Positions 5,267 through 6,231 of a DNA stretch of 6,231 nt are shown here, in pieces (positions within the stretch are counted from its first letter, which is position 1; every line of letters begins with the position of its first letter). The DNA comes from Bacillota bacterium (GTDB lineage: Bacteria; Armatimonadota; Hebobacteria; Hebobacterales; Hebobacteraceae). The stretch is from assembly GCA_030668755.1 (NCBI GenBank), contig DAOVEW010000076.1, positions 1-6,231 on the forward strand. Direction: 5' to 3'. The notes under the pieces were generated by a model. The model ran no database searches. It was not told the origin of the DNA and saw only the letters and a program-made list of their open reading frames with translations. The position numbers were made by a program, and so were the translations under genes.

Positions 5267-5536
5267 ATGCTGTACCTATTCGGACTTGCGCTGACGACGG
5301 GCTTTGTCGTGACGTTCGCCGCGATTGCGGGAAGCGTGAGCCAAGCGCGTGCCATCACTTCGGCGCTGGAGGCGACCGCGCGGCAGCCGGAGGCCGGCGG
5401 ACGCCTCTTCACGCTGATGATCTTGGGGCTGGCCTTCATCGAATCGCTGACCATCTACGCGCTGGTCATCAGCTTCGTGCTGTGGGGCAAGCTGCCCGCG
5501 GCCGAGGAAGTGTTGAAGGTGCTCGGCGCAGGATAA
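5267..5536 (+). CDS. atpE: F-type ATP synthase subunit c
   Basis: This 89-residue double-helix proteolipid assembles into the rotating c ring. Helix 1 is about residues 5-32 and helix 2 about 46-73, joined by the loop Ala-Arg-Gln-Pro-Glu (38-42) that contacts gamma/epsilon. The ion-carrying carboxylate is E59. Aligned by memory with the Na+-type Ilyobacter tartaricus subunit, Q26, E59, S60 and Y64 match Na+-site residues Q32, E65, S66 and Y70, while L61 and F57 replace T67 and V63. The helix-1 GxGxGxG stretch is replaced by A19, A21, S23 and S25. A C-terminal tail (Pro-Ala-Ala-Glu-Glu onward, 77-89) extends past helix 2. AAAGGAG lies 6 nt before the ATG, the strongest ribosome site of the operon, which suits the high copy number of c. 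Confidence 0.96.
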   Translation: MLYLFGLALTTGFVVTFAAIAGSVSQARAITSALEATARQPEAGGRLFTLMILGLAFIESLTIYALVISFVLWGKLPAAEEVLKVLGAG

Positions 5537-5573
5537 CGGCCCGACACTCGGGAGCGCAGACAGGAACGAGGCG

Positions 5574-6080
5574 ATGGGAGAGGGAGCGGGCGTATTCAGC
5601 ATAGATCCCGCCGTCTTGCTGCTGCAGATCGTAGGGTTCGTCATCCTCTACCTGCTGCTGCGGCGCTTCCTCTTTGGGCCCCTGCTGGGGGTGATGGACC
5701 AGCGAGAGAAGGAGATCGAGGAAGGGCTGGAGCGAGGGGAGCAGGCCGAGCGCCGACTAGGGCGCATCGACGAAGAGCGCCGGCAAGTCCTCGGCGAGGC
5801 CCGTGAAGAGGGACGGGAGCACGTCAGGCAGTCAGTGCGGGAGGGCGAGCAGGCTCGCGAGCGGATGCTGAAGGATGCCCGGGAGGATGTGCAGCAGCTT
5901 CACGAACGGGCGCGCGAGTCCCTGAAGCTCGAACGGGAGGAGGCCATGCTCGAACTTCGCCAGCAGGTGGTGGATCTCGCGCTGCTCGCGGCCCGCCAGG
6001 CGGTGCTGGGCCGGCTGGACGAAGACCAACACCGCCGGGCGATAGATGACTTCATCGCCGACTTGGAGAAGCAGCCGTGA
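5574..6080 (+). CDS. atpF: F-type ATP synthase subunit b
   Basis: This 168-residue peripheral-stalk subunit holds F1 against the rotating ring. One membrane anchor lies at about 12-34 (Asp-Pro then Leu/Ile/Val-rich, ending Leu-Arg-Arg-Phe), followed by the family pattern Phe-Gly-Pro-Leu-Leu-x-x-Met-Asp-Gln-Arg (34-44). From about 42 to 150 the chain is Glu/Arg-rich with very few helix breakers, as in the right-handed coiled coil of b dimers. The C-terminal Val-Asp-Leu-Ala-Leu-Leu-Ala-Ala-Arg-Gln segment (near 134) is the region that meets delta. The length is near the usual 155-170. Only one b-type gene appears between atpE and atpH, so a homodimer is expected. The start has AGGA at 8 nt. The gene begins 37 bp after atpE and its stop overlaps atpH (GTGA). 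Confidence 0.94.
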   Translation: MGEGAGVFSIDPAVLLLQIVGFVILYLLLRRFLFGPLLGVMDQREKEIEEGLERGEQAERRLGRIDEERRQVLGEAREEGREHVRQSVREGEQARERMLKDAREDVQQLHERARESLKLEREEAMLELRQQVVDLALLAARQAVLGRLDEDQHRRAIDDFIADLEKQP

Positions 6081-6231
6081 CTGCCTCCCGCATCGCTTCG
6101 CGATATGCTGAAGCTCTGCTGGGAGTGGCGCAGGCGCGAGAGTCCACCGAAGACCTGCGGGGCGAACTGCGCACGCTTGTCGAAGTTGTGCGCGGGAGCC
6201 CCGAGCTCGGCCGCCTGTTGGAGCGCCCGGA
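6077..6231 (+). CDS. atpH: F-type ATP synthase subunit delta, N-terminal part
   Basis: A GTG start at 6077 overlaps the atpF stop by 4 bp (GTGA), with GGAG 8 nt upstream inside atpF. The 51 visible residues show the delta/OSCP beginning: Ile-Ala-x-Arg-Tyr-Ala-x-Ala-Leu near residues 6-14, an amphipathic helical run, then a Ser-Pro-Glu-Leu and a final Pro typical of the family. Delta caps the alpha3beta3 head and joins it to subunit b. The frame is open to the window end; the rest of this gene and probably atpA, G, D and C lie beyond. Confidence 0.93.
   Translation, partial: MTASRIASRYAEALLGVAQARESTEDLRGELRTLVEVVRGSPELGRLLERP

Noticed and set aside
3721..6231. N-type (Na+-translocating, laterally spread) ATPase operon
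   Set aside because: Those operons begin with the beta and epsilon genes and carry atpQ and atpR. Here the order is atpZ, I, B, E, F, H, the ordinary F-type order, despite the Na+-like residues in subunit c.
1..6231. CRISPR, tRNA, insertion sequence or phage signals
   Set aside because: No regularly spaced direct repeats, no tRNA-like cloverleaf and no transposase or integrase motifs were seen on either strand.

Overview
This is a GC-rich bacterial chromosomal window with ordinary cellular genes and no mobile element, CRISPR array, tRNA or rRNA that I could see. A C-terminal S-layer homology (SLH) repeat, a DUF151/bifunctional-nuclease gene, a MazG-like protein with a cysteine tail and a classical F-type ATP synthase operon beginning with atpZ/atpI point to a free-living, non-model bacterium. 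SLH repeats of this form occur in Armatimonadota, Bacillota and several candidate phyla. I cannot fix the phylum from this window.

Layout. 1-126 is the tail of an SLH-domain surface protein, followed by a very strong GC-rich hairpin (153-186) and a second perfect palindrome (195-215). 383-2635 is an amino acid permease of the APC superfamily fused to two C-terminal universal stress protein (USP) domains. 41 bp further on the same strand, 2677-2961 is a small MazG-like nucleotide pyrophosphohydrolase. 3004-3471 on the minus strand is a DUF151 gene, convergent with mazG and divergent from the ATP synthase operon.

From 3721 to the window end runs the ATP synthase operon in canonical order: atpZ, atpI, atpB (a), atpE (c), atpF (b) and the start of atpH (delta). 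Genes overlap or are tightly spaced: atpI stop/atpB start is TGATG and atpF stop/atpH start is GTGA. The products form the membrane Fo sector, its assembly/ion accessory proteins and the peripheral stalk. The catalytic F1 genes should follow beyond the window.

The most interesting points are in the ATP synthase region. First, a textbook intrinsic terminator (3674-3704) lies between a good sigma70-type promoter (3612-3641) and the atpZ start codon. It is enclosed by a 7-bp outer stem that would mask the atpZ ribosome binding site, so it looks like an attenuator. Second, subunit c keeps most of a Na+-type ion-binding signature (Q26, E59, S60, Y64) but has Ala/Ser in place of the helix-1 glycine motif, which bears on ion choice and ring size. 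Nothing here looks like a wholly new system; these are variations on known ones.
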